From a virus: a stretch of DNA of 64,000 nucleotides. This document shows, piece by piece, positions 34,529 through 42,778 of the stretch; the first letter of the stretch is position 1; each line of letters begins with the position of its first letter. Under the pieces are notes generated by a model. The model made no database searches. It saw only the letters and a list, made by a program, of their open reading frames with translations, and was not told the DNA's origin. The stretch is from IMG/VR virus record IMGVR_UViG_3300043410_001007, positions 39,930 through 103,929 of that record, one strand, 5' to 3'. The position numbers and the translations under genes are program-made.

Positions 34529-34854
34529 GAGACACTGAACATACATATGTTATCATGTGGACACCCGATGATATCCTTGAATTGATTGACTTTACCGCAC
34601 ATGAACAGAATCAGCTAGTGATGATACTAGCGGATGATCCTAACGCACATCTCGTCGGTAATCCAATCAGAACAATGGTAATCGATTCTGTCTTAGATAA
34701 GAAGAACCACAGAGAGATATGGCAATTTGAGAGCCTACTTACAGCAGAAGAAATCTGCGACGAGTGGGAAAAAGACAAACAATCAGTCATGGACGAAATC
34801 CGTGATGTTGGTACGCTATTGTACGATACAGTTGGAAGGATAGTAAGATGCTAA
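34525..34854 (+). CDS. Hypothetical protein
   Basis: 109 residues in ATGA overlap with the preceding gene. Acidic and helical, with TPDDILELIDFTAHEQNQLV and FESLLTAEEICDEWEKDK. No known domain seen. Part of the overlapping gene run behind the MoxR-VWA genes. Confidence 0.5.
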   Translation: MRDTEHTYVIMWTPDDILELIDFTAHEQNQLVMILADDPNAHLVGNPIRTMVIDSVLDKKNHREIWQFESLLTAEEICDEWEKDKQSVMDEIRDVGTLLYDTVGRIVRC

Positions 34855-35252
34855 TTGGAACAAGTTTGGGACGTTGTATGACCAGTATTCTAGCTGGCGA
34901 AGTCAAGAAAGAGGACGTGGTAGTGATTATCACACGCACTTATGCGCCCGACTATGACAGATTCATTGGTGTAGTAAACGCATACTATGAGCAGGGTAAC
35001 CCCTATGCTAGTAATGTAGGCTACTCTCTGGGTGAGTTCGAGCGTGATGATGTGATTGACCTTGCGTACTATCTATGGCATAGTGGCAAGATTCATCAAC
35101 CACGAACATTTAGTGAAGACACCGGCTATGTACATGAAGACCTAGCCAGTACCTTATGGTTAGATATTGTACCCGTGCCTAGCAAGTACGGTAATGAGAG
35201 CGTACTAGCCGCCTGGGAAAACTATCGCACACTTGCCGCCTTAGTAAAATAA
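34848..35252 (+). CDS. Hypothetical protein
   Basis: 134 residues, ATG 34848 overlapping the previous gene by 7 bases. It starts MLIGTSLGRCMTSILAGEV and has VVIITRTYAPDYDRFIG and DLAYYLWHSGKI. The start resembles a small alpha/beta fold. Not recognised. Last gene of the run that begins with the VWA protein. Confidence 0.5.
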   Translation: MLIGTSLGRCMTSILAGEVKKEDVVVIITRTYAPDYDRFIGVVNAYYEQGNPYASNVGYSLGEFERDDVIDLAYYLWHSGKIHQPRTFSEDTGYVHEDLASTLWLDIVPVPSKYGNESVLAAWENYRTLAALVK

Positions 35253-35273
35253 ATTTTAGGAGTGCCATGGTAC

Positions 35274-35281
35274 TCTAAATA
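35274..35281 (+). promoter_or_regulatory. Late promoter-like octamer
   Basis: TCTAAATA, 33 bases before ATG 35315; AAGGAGAG in the leader is a strong ribosome binding site. Confidence 0.5.
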
Positions 35282-35314
35282 CTCAAACTCTAAATTTATA
35301 GAAGGAGAGTACTC

Positions 35315-36010
35315 ATGGCACAACCATTCATCAAACACGTAGGTAAAATCGGCGACCGTAAGGTAGCAATCGTATTCCGTGAGATTCCTGACGAATCTCA
35401 TATGGCACTAGTGGTCTATACTCAGTTGCTAAATCAAAACATCCACGACCCGCTAATGGCGGCTATCGAAAGTCCTGCTGGTCAAAAAGCAGCCAATCTA
35501 GCAGATGAATTGAATCGCACATATACACGTGACGGTAAAATCATTCTACAGGTTCTCCATCATGAAGGTATGTTGAAGAAGGTTCAAACAGACCAAATCA
35601 TCATGACTCCCACCACTAATCCAAAGCAACACATTCGTTTGAACGAATTGAATACTATGTTGACTGAGATGGAAAAGGGTGAAGCGGCAGTCCAGAAAAT
35701 GAAAGAACTAGACGAAAGTCGCGGTCTTCAAGATCCAAAAGATGTAGCTCGTCGTATGCGTGGTGACCCACCAAAAGTACCATCACAGCCACTACAGGCA
35801 AGCGGCAATGACGCTCTTGGTGATCAAGTACTAGCAAACAACTTACGTCAACAAGCACAGCGTATGGCCAACGAAGCACGTGGTCTACTAGCAGAATCCG
35901 ATCGCTTACTACAAGAGGCCCAACAACTAGATGGTCCAGCGATAAATACTGTAGCCGAACCAGCTAAGGCTAAAAAGCCTAGAGCGAAGAAGGCGTCAGT
36001 AACAGGATAA
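35315..36010 (+). CDS. Conserved T4-like phage protein with basic tail
   Basis: 231 residues, ATG 35315 after AAGGAG. The N-terminal FIKHVGKIGDRKVAIVFRE and VLHHEGMLKKVQTDQIIMTP are patterns I know from a conserved protein of T4-like cyanophages with no assigned function. The C-terminal half is a Gln/Ala/Glu-rich coiled coil (LRQQAQRMANEARGLLAESD) and ends in a Lys/Arg-rich tail (KAKKPRAKKASVTG) that could bind nucleic acid. Confidence 0.6.
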   Translation: MAQPFIKHVGKIGDRKVAIVFREIPDESHMALVVYTQLLNQNIHDPLMAAIESPAGQKAANLADELNRTYTRDGKIILQVLHHEGMLKKVQTDQIIMTPTTNPKQHIRLNELNTMLTEMEKGEAAVQKMKELDESRGLQDPKDVARRMRGDPPKVPSQPLQASGNDALGDQVLANNLRQQAQRMANEARGLLAESDRLLQEAQQLDGPAINTVAEPAKAKKPRAKKASVTG

Positions 36011-36017
36011 TAATACT

Positions 36018-36317
36018 ATGGCACCCGAACTCTTTGAAAAGTGGGAACACATCATCCAAGACGTTGAGAAGTCAAAAATTCCAGTAGAGTTCATCAAGAA
36101 ATTGATTGTAAAACTACAAGGGCGCCGTCAGCGAACAATCAACGTCAAACTCCTACTTGAGCAGGGTATGGAGCCAGATGAAATCGAAGAAGCAATCTCC
36201 ATCAAATTAGAAGAATACGATGAAGAAATGATCAGCATCGAATTCGTTTTAGATATTGAGAATATTGCTGATATCGTTCAACCGGAAACAGATAATCTAT
36301 TACGTGGATTGAAATGA
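36018..36317 (+). CDS. Conserved T4-like phage hypothetical protein
   Basis: 99 residues, ATG 36018. It has LFEKWEHIIQDVEKSKIP, then FIKKLIVKLQGRRQRTIN and an acidic C-terminal half (EEYDEEMISIEFVLDIE) ending PETDNLLRGLK. I recall this pattern as a small conserved protein in T4-like marine phages, function unknown. Its stop overlaps the DHFR start (ATGA), so it is made with the nucleotide-metabolism genes. Confidence 0.6.
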   Translation: MAPELFEKWEHIIQDVEKSKIPVEFIKKLIVKLQGRRQRTINVKLLLEQGMEPDEIEEAISIKLEEYDEEMISIEFVLDIENIADIVQPETDNLLRGLK

Positions 36318-36775
36318 AGGCTATCTTTGCAGTGGATGCTATTGGCGGATTCGGTACACCCACCGGTCTGCCGTGGCCTCATAATAGCGTTGATATGCGG
36401 CGCTTCAAGGCACTAACTAGTGGTGCTACTGTGATAATGGGTAGCGGAACATGGCGAAGTGATATGCCTAAGCCACTGCCCAATCGTCGCAACATTGTAT
36501 TATCACGCACGTTAGAAGACCAACGTTGTGAAGTGTATCGCGGCATCACAGAACTCACAATGAATATCGCACAAGATGAACCCGTGTGGGTAATCGGCGG
36601 AGCAGAAACACTTTGGAAACTTCGCCCGTTCATAAACACGGTGTATCTCACACGATTCAAACTCATTACCAAATCAACAGTAACAATGAAGACTGACCTC
36701 TTCTTAGAAGGATTCAATTTATCCAAAACCGAAGATTTTGGTGACCACACGCTTGACATCTACACACGAGCGTGA
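36314..36775 (+). CDS. frd: Dihydrofolate reductase
   Basis: 153 residues, usual DHFR length. It starts MKAIFAVDAIGGFG and has LPWPHNSVDMRRFKALT, GATVIMGSGTWRSD and PVWVIGGAETLWKL, which correspond to the substrate loop, the NADPH-binding GxxTW region and the conserved GG pair. It reduces dihydrofolate to tetrahydrofolate with NADPH, regenerating the cofactor used by the thymidylate synthase next to it. The frd-td order is as in T4. The usual Asp/Glu in the folate site corresponds to D27 in VDMRRF. Confident family call. Confidence 0.85.
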   Translation: MKAIFAVDAIGGFGTPTGLPWPHNSVDMRRFKALTSGATVIMGSGTWRSDMPKPLPNRRNIVLSRTLEDQRCEVYRGITELTMNIAQDEPVWVIGGAETLWKLRPFINTVYLTRFKLITKSTVTMKTDLFLEGFNLSKTEDFGDHTLDIYTRA

Positions 36776-36787
36776 TATCATGGATAC

Positions 36788-37702
36788 ATGAAACAGTATC
36801 TTGAATTATTACAACATATATTAGATCACGGCGAACAACGAGGCGACAGAACAGGCGTAGGCACACTATCAGTATTCGGTCGACAACTTCGTTTCAACTT
36901 ACAAAACGGATTCCCAGCAGTCACTACAAAGAAGCTAGCGTTCAACGCTTGTAAAGCAGAACTCTTATGGTTCTTAGAAGGTTCAAGTGACGAGCGCAGA
37001 CTAGCAGAGATAACACACGGCACTCGTGAAGGTAGTGTGACAATCTGGACACCAAACGCACTAGCACCATACTGGCGACCTAAGGCTCAGTATGAAGGTG
37101 ATCTAGGTCGTGTATACGGCGTACAATGGCGCAAGTGGCGCAAACATAAACTAAGAGGCGAAGGAACATTCAATGACGATTTTGGCAATACTTATAGGCG
37201 TAGGTCTACTACTCAGGTACAAGAGGTTGACCAAGTACGAGAACTCATCGACGGCATCAAACGAGACCCACACGGACGCAGACACATAATCTCTGCTTGG
37301 AATGTAGGTGAATTAGACAACATGGCTCTACCACCATGTCATGTTATGTCTCAATTCTATGTGAGTAAGGACGGCCGACTATCCTGTCATATGTATCAGC
37401 GTAGTGTAGATGTATTCCTAGGTTTACCGTTCAATATAGCATCATACGCACTACTCACACATATGATAGCGCAAGTATGTGACTTAGGTGTAGGCGAACT
37501 AGTAATCTCTACAGGTGATACTCATATCTATCTCAATCACATCGATCAAGTTAAGGAACAGCTAAGCAGAGAGCCTATAACAACTCAAGTAGAACTTAGA
37601 ATGAACCCCACTATAAAAGATATCAATCAATTCAAAATGACTGATATTGAATTAGTGAACTACCTACATCATGGTCCCATCAAAGCACCAATGGCGGTAT
37701 AA
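36788..37702 (+). CDS. td: Thymidylate synthase (ThyA type)
   Basis: 304 residues, ATG 36788, 12 bases after the DHFR gene. RGDRTGVGTLSVFGRQLRF, then GRVYGVQWRKW, DPHGRRHIISAWNV and the active-site LPPCHVMSQFYV with catalytic Cys184, then YQRSVDVFLGLPFNIASYA. These are all standard ThyA motifs. It makes dTMP from dUMP using methylenetetrahydrofolate. An about 25-residue insertion (WRKHKLRGEGTFNDDFGN region) sits where other ThyA proteins vary. No intron interrupts it, unlike T4 td. The stop overlaps the next start. Confidence 0.95.
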   Translation: MKQYLELLQHILDHGEQRGDRTGVGTLSVFGRQLRFNLQNGFPAVTTKKLAFNACKAELLWFLEGSSDERRLAEITHGTREGSVTIWTPNALAPYWRPKAQYEGDLGRVYGVQWRKWRKHKLRGEGTFNDDFGNTYRRRSTTQVQEVDQVRELIDGIKRDPHGRRHIISAWNVGELDNMALPPCHVMSQFYVSKDGRLSCHMYQRSVDVFLGLPFNIASYALLTHMIAQVCDLGVGELVISTGDTHIYLNHIDQVKEQLSREPITTQVELRMNPTIKDINQFKMTDIELVNYLHHGPIKAPMAV

Positions 37703-38037
37703 TGGCAAAAGCATATCTGGTTGATAAGGGGTATCTGGGAGAAGTGCCAGGAATTCCGACCAATGATGTAATGGTAATAGACGATGTTGCTCACCGAATA
37801 TACCACATAGTGGTTCACTCATTTATGATGGGAGATGTTGATGATCCAGACTTATACGCGGCTCAGCCTCTATGGGAGTGGGAAAACAGCGAAGTGGGAC
37901 AATGGGTCATGGACAATGCAGTCGAGACACCTATGTGGCAAAGACAATTAGATTATAGTACATATGGTACACGCTATGTAATCACAGCAAAACTAAAAGA
38001 CGCTGACCATACATATTTCCTACTTAAATACAAATGA
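37702..38037 (+). CDS. Conserved phage hypothetical protein
   Basis: 111 residues, ATG 37702 overlapping the thymidylate synthase stop. It has MVIDDVAHRIYHIVVHSFMMGDVDDPDLYAA, then WEWENSEVGQWVM and YGTRYVITAKLKDADHTYF. This is a small alpha/beta protein pattern seen in T4-like phages, with no assigned function. Its stop overlaps the next start. Confidence 0.55.
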   Translation: MAKAYLVDKGYLGEVPGIPTNDVMVIDDVAHRIYHIVVHSFMMGDVDDPDLYAAQPLWEWENSEVGQWVMDNAVETPMWQRQLDYSTYGTRYVITAKLKDADHTYFLLKYK

Positions 38038-38246
38038 AGTTAGATTTTTACATCAAGTGGTCAGCAACCCTCGCTAGTTTACTATTAGTAATATGTAACA
38101 GTTACGATATTACACCTTACGATAGATGGATGGGTCTCGTAGCGGCTAACTTATGGATGTGGCTAGGTGTTCTATGGCGTGAGCCAGCAATGTGGATACC
38201 TAACTTTATTTTTACGATTATATACATTACAGGATTATTGAAATGA
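38034..38246 (+). CDS. Small two-helix membrane protein
   Basis: 70 residues, ATGA overlap on both sides. Two hydrophobic segments (about residues 9-22 and 33-67, the second broken by REPAMWIP) predict an inner-membrane protein. No signal peptide or holin hallmark is seen. It is part of the overlapping run from the 99-residue gene to the epimerase. Function unknown. Confidence 0.55.
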   Translation: MKLDFYIKWSATLASLLLVICNSYDITPYDRWMGLVAANLWMWLGVLWREPAMWIPNFIFTIIYITGLLK

Positions 38247-39214
38247 GGATACTAGTAACAGGCGGTCAAGGCCTAATCGGACACAACGTAGTTCATAGAC
38301 TGCTACAAGCGGGTCATCACGTTACTACACTAGACAATAGAACAAACTACGGTATCATACAACAAGATGAACTAGATTATCTATTGACTGAACGAGGTAA
38401 GTTAATTGAACGTGCTACTAATTTAGTGGGTGATATCTCTAACGCAAAGACAGTAGATGAGACAATCAGATCATTCTTGCCCGAGATCGTGGTTCACATG
38501 GCCTCGTTCCCTCGCCAGAAAGTAGTCAACAACAACCCTGCTCTAGGTAGCCGAGTAATGAGCGAGGGCCTAATCAACCTACTAGAGTCTGCCGCTCACT
38601 ATGATGTCCGGAAGTTCGTGTATATCTCTTCATCAATGGTGTATGGTGATTTTACTGACGATGTAAAGGAAGATTATGACTGCCGACCTCAAGGACAATA
38701 TGGAATACTCAAACTCGCAGGCGAATGGCTTGTCAAAGACTATACTCGCCGTTACGGCATTGCTCATACTATTATACGCCCCTCTGCTGTATATGGTCCA
38801 CTCGACGTGGAAGACCGTGTAATCTCTAAGTTCATGCTGACTGCTCTACGCGGCGGCACACTCAAGGTCAACGGTGCCGATGAGACACTTGACTTTACAT
38901 TCGTTAGTGACGCTGCCGACGGCATAGTAGCGGCCACTCTGTCGCCTAATACAGCTAATAAGACATACAACGTGACAAAATCTCACTCTTGGTCCCTACT
39001 TCGTGCTGCCGAACTGGCGGTTAAAATCGCCGGTCGTGGTACTATCGAATGTCGAGACCGAGACTTAGACTTCCCATCACGTGGTGCACTCAATATCGAT
39101 GCTGCCAGACAAGATTTCGGCTTCGATCCTCGAGTAGATGTCGAAGAAGGCTTCCAACGCTACCATGACTGGTTTACTCAGTCTACTTACTGGCAGTCTC
39201 GTATCAAAAGTTGA
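38243..39214 (+). CDS. NAD-dependent epimerase/dehydratase
   Basis: 323 residues, ATG 38243. ILVTGGQGLIGHNVV gives the Rossmann GxxGxxG (residues 7-13), VYISSSMVYGD the catalytic Ser/Thr region, and YGILKLAGEW the YxxxK pair of extended short-chain dehydrogenases (UDP-glucose 4-epimerase type). It probably interconverts nucleotide sugars and may feed the glycosyltransferase-like genes at 22.5-29 kb. Codon use is closer to that of the MoxR-VWA genes than to the virion genes. The stop TGA is part of the late octamer of the next gene. Confidence 0.8.
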   Translation: MRILVTGGQGLIGHNVVHRLLQAGHHVTTLDNRTNYGIIQQDELDYLLTERGKLIERATNLVGDISNAKTVDETIRSFLPEIVVHMASFPRQKVVNNNPALGSRVMSEGLINLLESAAHYDVRKFVYISSSMVYGDFTDDVKEDYDCRPQGQYGILKLAGEWLVKDYTRRYGIAHTIIRPSAVYGPLDVEDRVISKFMLTALRGGTLKVNGADETLDFTFVSDAADGIVAATLSPNTANKTYNVTKSHSWSLLRAAELAVKIAGRGTIECRDRDLDFPSRGALNIDAARQDFGFDPRVDVEEGFQRYHDWFTQSTYWQSRIKS

Positions 39215-39221
39215 TAAATAA
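39213..39221 (+). promoter_or_regulatory. T4-type late promoter octamer
   Basis: GATAAATAA, 8 bases between octamer and ATG 39229. It overlaps the stop codon of the epimerase. Confidence 0.6.
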
Positions 39222-39228
39222 GAGTATC

Positions 39229-39675
39229 ATGTGGATACTCAAATTCTTACCCGACTGGTTCCTTCATCTATCACTTATTGCTAGTGTTCTAGCAGTTCTG
39301 ATAGGCACCCTACTGGGCAATCTCTCATTCGTCAAACAATACACCACCATACTTAAAGTAGTTGGTGGTTTTGTACTTGTTCTAACGCTTTTCTTAGAAG
39401 GCGCACTACACGACAACAAAGTATGGGAAGCACGTGTCCTAGAAGTCGAAGCAAAACTAGCTAAGGCCGAAGCAGAAGCTGCCGCACAGAATACAAAACT
39501 CACTGACAAGGTAGCTACTAAGCAACAACAAGTCAAAGAGAAAGTGGTCATTGTAAAGCAATACATCGACCGCGAAGTCACTAAATACGACACAAAATTT
39601 ATGCCCGGTGGCATATGCGAAATCCCCAAGGAATTCATCAAAGCGCACAACGATGCCACGGAGCCAACTAAATGA
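39229..39675 (+). CDS. Inner-membrane coiled-coil protein, spanin (Rz)-like
   Basis: 148 residues from ATG 39229. The frame extends to TTG 39211, but that start would lie inside the late promoter. Two transmembrane helices (about residues 10-31 and 43-60) are followed by a long Ala/Glu/Lys coiled coil (about 64-120) and then KYDTKFMPGGICEIPKEFIKA, an end I know from Rz-like proteins of T4-type phages. Together with the lipoprotein at 41645 and the endolysin at 44606 it would serve lysis of the outer membrane. The spanin role is inferred. Confidence 0.55.
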   Translation: MWILKFLPDWFLHLSLIASVLAVLIGTLLGNLSFVKQYTTILKVVGGFVLVLTLFLEGALHDNKVWEARVLEVEAKLAKAEAEAAAQNTKLTDKVATKQQQVKEKVVIVKQYIDREVTKYDTKFMPGGICEIPKEFIKAHNDATEPTK

Positions 39676-41648
39676 AAATAACAGATATTATCCTAGAAGC
39701 GGCCCCAGCCGCACCAACACAACAGCCGGCACAACCAGCTCAAGCTAATCCACAACAAGCGATGCTAGACAAACTAGGCGCAAGAGCAGGCGCCGCTGCG
39801 GGGTCAAACATTGATCAAGTCACTGACGCCTATCAACAAAAGCTACTAGATAGAATGGGTAAACGATTCGGTCTACCTCCTGGCTCATCTATGGAGCAAG
39901 TACAAGCTGCACAACAAGAATACTTAAATAAGAATGACCCACAGGCGGCAGCACAGTATCAACAACAAATGTCTAATATTGATGCTGGTAAAGAGGCGGG
40001 TCCAGCAGTAAATCTAACACAGCAACCAGCAGCCACACAACAGGCACCTCAGGCAGCACCACAAGCAAACCCAGACGAAGCTGGCGGCATGGCTGCAGCC
40101 AAGGCTGGCAAGTCACCAATTGCTATTATGTTAGCGCAACCAACTATTGCTGGTAACCAAGCATATCTTGATGTTATCGCACCTAGTGTTGGCCTAAAAC
40201 CAGGCGCAACAGCAGAACAAATTTTGGCAGCAGACACCCAAAGAAATAATCAGGCGGGTAATAAGTATGCCCAGAAACAAGCCGCGCCAGTAGCAGAAGG
40301 CAGAGCAACAGACAGTAAAGGTCGGACCCAACAAGAGTGGATCAAAGCAGTCATTAAAGCATACCCGGATGCTCGTATCGTACAAGCTAAAATGATTGAC
40401 GGACCATGTCACGCTATGTTATCAAACGGCAAGAAGCTATCATGGAACAAAGTGGTTGGCTTAGAAGAAGCACGTAAAGCAAATACAAAAAAAGCCCGCG
40501 CAGAGTTCAGTAAACGTACAAGCAAGCCTAAGTTAAGTGATAAAGAACAAGCTAAGAAGAAATCAGATAGTGATGAGGCATGGGAGCGTCTAATGGCTCA
40601 TATCGAAGCACAGAAGAAGGACAAAGACTTAGCAGAAGATAAAGACCCATGCTGGTTAGACTACAAGCAAGTAGGCATGAAAGAAAAGAACGGCAAGAAG
40701 GTACCTAACTGCGTACCTAAAGAAGGTATGGCGGAAGGCTCAGAGGAAGGTAGTTACTCTGATAAGTTTGTTCAAAGTCAGATTGATTACCATAGAAAAC
40801 ATGGATTGTCTGGCACAGCGGCTGATAGAGAGCGCATTAATGGTTCATTAAACTATTATCAGCATATTAAAAACAAACGCATCAAAGATGGTACATGGCA
40901 AGAGCAACGTGTGGCGGAAGGCTGGGACCCAGACACAACACGACTTGAGCAAGATGTTAGAGATGCGTTAGAGAATGGTGACGACTACACAGCAAAGCAA
41001 TATGCTAAGATGGCACCAACACCAGAAGCCAAGAAGTATCTACTAAACATTATCAAGCAAGCGATGTATATTGATGATTTAGGCGGCGAAACTGACTGGA
41101 AAGGCGTGACGGAAGCAGGTGAATGGACTAAACTTCCTAACGGCAACTGGAGAAACATGCACACTGGCGCACAACAATCAACTCCTCCTAAAACAAAGAA
41201 GCCTCGCAGAACAATGGGATTACACGCTAGTTTAGAACAACACGCTGATGACAAGATGAAAGAATTAGGTCATAAGTTCAGACCTGTAGCAGAAGATGAA
41301 GCGGGTACTAAAGGCTTTCGTGTAACATGGTCAGAAGCAGGTAGTGACAAACACACTAGTGGCTTGTTGTTAAAACCTGGTGCTATTGAACACGCTAAGA
41401 TGCTAAAAAAGAAACCTGGAACAAGCAATGTTAAAATTGTTCCTTATAGACAAGTAAGCGAGATGGACGGCAACGGCAGCGGTCGTGATGGTAGTAATCG
41501 TAAGCGCATCAGTAGCTACGGTACTAGAGACCGCGATATTTCAGGTCCTGATATTCACCTCGGCGCTAAGAATACAATGAAGCGTAAAGATATTGTCAAA
41601 CGTGCCGCTAGTACACTAAACAAAGCATTTAAGACGAGTAAAAAATGA
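39672..41648 (+). CDS. Low-complexity modular protein with possible capsid-targeting N-terminus
   Basis: 658 residues, ATGA overlap with the upstream gene. The start MKITDIILEAAP resembles the T4 internal-protein propeptide (MKTYQEFIAEA), with hydrophobic-x-Glu followed by a small residue as prohead protease site. Inside, modules are separated by similar words: PVAEG (about residue 207), DLAED (about 317), GMAEG (about 352), RVAEG (about 416), PVAED (about 538). The first 210 residues are Gln/Ala/Pro rich; the rest is basic and mixed, ending in Lys-rich sequence. It could be a head-packaged polyprotein cut during maturation. This is inference; no enzyme motif is seen. Confidence 0.55.
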   Translation: MKITDIILEAAPAAPTQQPAQPAQANPQQAMLDKLGARAGAAAGSNIDQVTDAYQQKLLDRMGKRFGLPPGSSMEQVQAAQQEYLNKNDPQAAAQYQQQMSNIDAGKEAGPAVNLTQQPAATQQAPQAAPQANPDEAGGMAAAKAGKSPIAIMLAQPTIAGNQAYLDVIAPSVGLKPGATAEQILAADTQRNNQAGNKYAQKQAAPVAEGRATDSKGRTQQEWIKAVIKAYPDARIVQAKMIDGPCHAMLSNGKKLSWNKVVGLEEARKANTKKARAEFSKRTSKPKLSDKEQAKKKSDSDEAWERLMAHIEAQKKDKDLAEDKDPCWLDYKQVGMKEKNGKKVPNCVPKEGMAEGSEEGSYSDKFVQSQIDYHRKHGLSGTAADRERINGSLNYYQHIKNKRIKDGTWQEQRVAEGWDPDTTRLEQDVRDALENGDDYTAKQYAKMAPTPEAKKYLLNIIKQAMYIDDLGGETDWKGVTEAGEWTKLPNGNWRNMHTGAQQSTPPKTKKPRRTMGLHASLEQHADDKMKELGHKFRPVAEDEAGTKGFRVTWSEAGSDKHTSGLLLKPGAIEHAKMLKKKPGTSNVKIVPYRQVSEMDGNGSGRDGSNRKRISSYGTRDRDISGPDIHLGAKNTMKRKDIVKRAASTLNKAFKTSKK

Positions 41649-41956
41649 CACCAGAACATAGCAAGCAAGTATTTAAATCAGTAATCGGCGCAGTGTTCGT
41701 GATTATGATAGTTGTATTCGTGCTCACTGGCTGTAGTACAGCAGTGCCAGTCACTGCTAAGTTCCCCGATGCGCCTGAGCGCCTCAAAGTAAAGTGTCCA
41801 CAACTACAAAAAGTAGATGAAAAAGCAAAACTAAGTGATGTAGCAAATACAGTCACACTAAACTACGGTACATACTACGACTGTGCTGTAAAGAACGATG
41901 CGTGGATTGAATGGTACGAAGTACAGAAGCGCATCTTCGAAGGAGCAGGTAAATGA
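41645..41956 (+). CDS. Small lipoprotein (possible outer-membrane spanin partner)
   Basis: 103 residues, ATGA overlap. N-terminal hydrophobic segment ending VFVLTGCST, a lipobox (LTGC) for signal peptidase II with Cys as first mature residue. Then VPVTAKFPDAPERL, CPQLQKVDE and NYGTYYDCAVKNDAWIEWYEVQKRIFE, a pattern common in small lipoproteins of T4-like phages. Position near the Rz-like and endolysin genes suggests the lipoprotein half of a spanin pair. Confidence 0.6.
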   Translation: MTPEHSKQVFKSVIGAVFVIMIVVFVLTGCSTAVPVTAKFPDAPERLKVKCPQLQKVDEKAKLSDVANTVTLNYGTYYDCAVKNDAWIEWYEVQKRIFEGAGK

Positions 41957-42753
41957 AAATCAGTGAAATCATAACAGAATCAATCAAAATATCTGAGTTC
42001 GAGGGAGATGCTACACAATTCAGCAACCCAACACAGACAACACCTACTACCGAGCGTCCACCTCGTAGAGGTTATTCGATAGAGTTAGTCGGTCGTCCAG
42101 GTAAAGATTGGATGGCTCAATACGCATGGGAAGCATTAGAAAAGGTGTTACCTAGAGATTACCCAGGTAATTCACAAGCCGCTGCTGCCGGCAATTCAAA
42201 TTTGCCACCCACTAATGCTATACGAAAAGTACTAGAAGTAGGTAGACACGGTTCCGCTGTAATTAAAACAGGTATCGCTAGTGAAGATATCGCAGAAACT
42301 ATCGTATCGAAATTATCGGCTAATAGATTACCAGCAAAATTTCTACGCATCACTAGTGAAGATTTAGACGAGAGCGAAAAGAGCCCAATGTTCAAAGACT
42401 CACAGAAAGCAGACCGCGTTCGTAGTCTAAAGAATCTTATTGCTATTGCTAAAGAACAAGGTCGTCAACTACGAGTGCAAGAACTTGAACTAGAGTTGAA
42501 AAAAGTACAAGGCCGACTAAACGAATTCGCCCCAGACAGTAATGATGACGGCAACGGCGAAGAGGACGCACTACTCAAGTACGCTAAAATGTGGTATCAA
42601 GGTGACTTGAAAACACAACAACAAGTCGAGAAAATCTTAGACCGTATGGGCTGGGAAATCGGCGAGTTAGAAAGTGAAGAAGGCGGCTGTTTTGTTATGC
42701 GGTCAGATGATGAAAACAGTTACATAGGATTCTCGGCAGAAGACCTACAATAA
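41953..42753 (+). CDS. Hypothetical protein with possible capsid-targeting N-terminus
   Basis: 266 residues, ATGA overlap with the lipoprotein. The start MKISEIITESIKISEFEGD resembles the N-terminus of the 658-residue protein (MKITDIILEAAP). Further hydrophobic-x-Glu words (LDESEK, LNEFA) could be prohead protease sites. The middle has a helical, charged region (KEQGRQLRVQELELELKKVQ) and an acidic C-terminus. Not recognised; internal head protein is a guess. The gene ends at a bidirectional terminator. Confidence 0.5.
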   Translation: MKISEIITESIKISEFEGDATQFSNPTQTTPTTERPPRRGYSIELVGRPGKDWMAQYAWEALEKVLPRDYPGNSQAAAAGNSNLPPTNAIRKVLEVGRHGSAVIKTGIASEDIAETIVSKLSANRLPAKFLRITSEDLDESEKSPMFKDSQKADRVRSLKNLIAIAKEQGRQLRVQELELELKKVQGRLNEFAPDSNDDGNGEEDALLKYAKMWYQGDLKTQQQVEKILDRMGWEIGELESEEGGCFVMRSDDENSYIGFSAEDLQ

Positions 42754-42777
42754 AAAAGGACCCTCGGGGTCCTTTTT
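42753..42777. terminator. Bidirectional Rho-independent terminator
   Basis: AAAAAGGACCC-TCG-GGGTCCTTTTT between convergent genes; strong stem with A and T runs on both sides. Confidence 0.9.
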
Positions 42778-42778
42778 G

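Noticed and set aside
36788-37702. Group I intron in the thymidylate synthase gene, as in T4
   Set aside because: The reading frame is continuous with all ThyA motifs in order.
39211-39228. TTG start for the spanin-like gene
   Set aside because: The codons are the promoter octamer and the stop codon of the upstream gene; ATG 39229 fits better.
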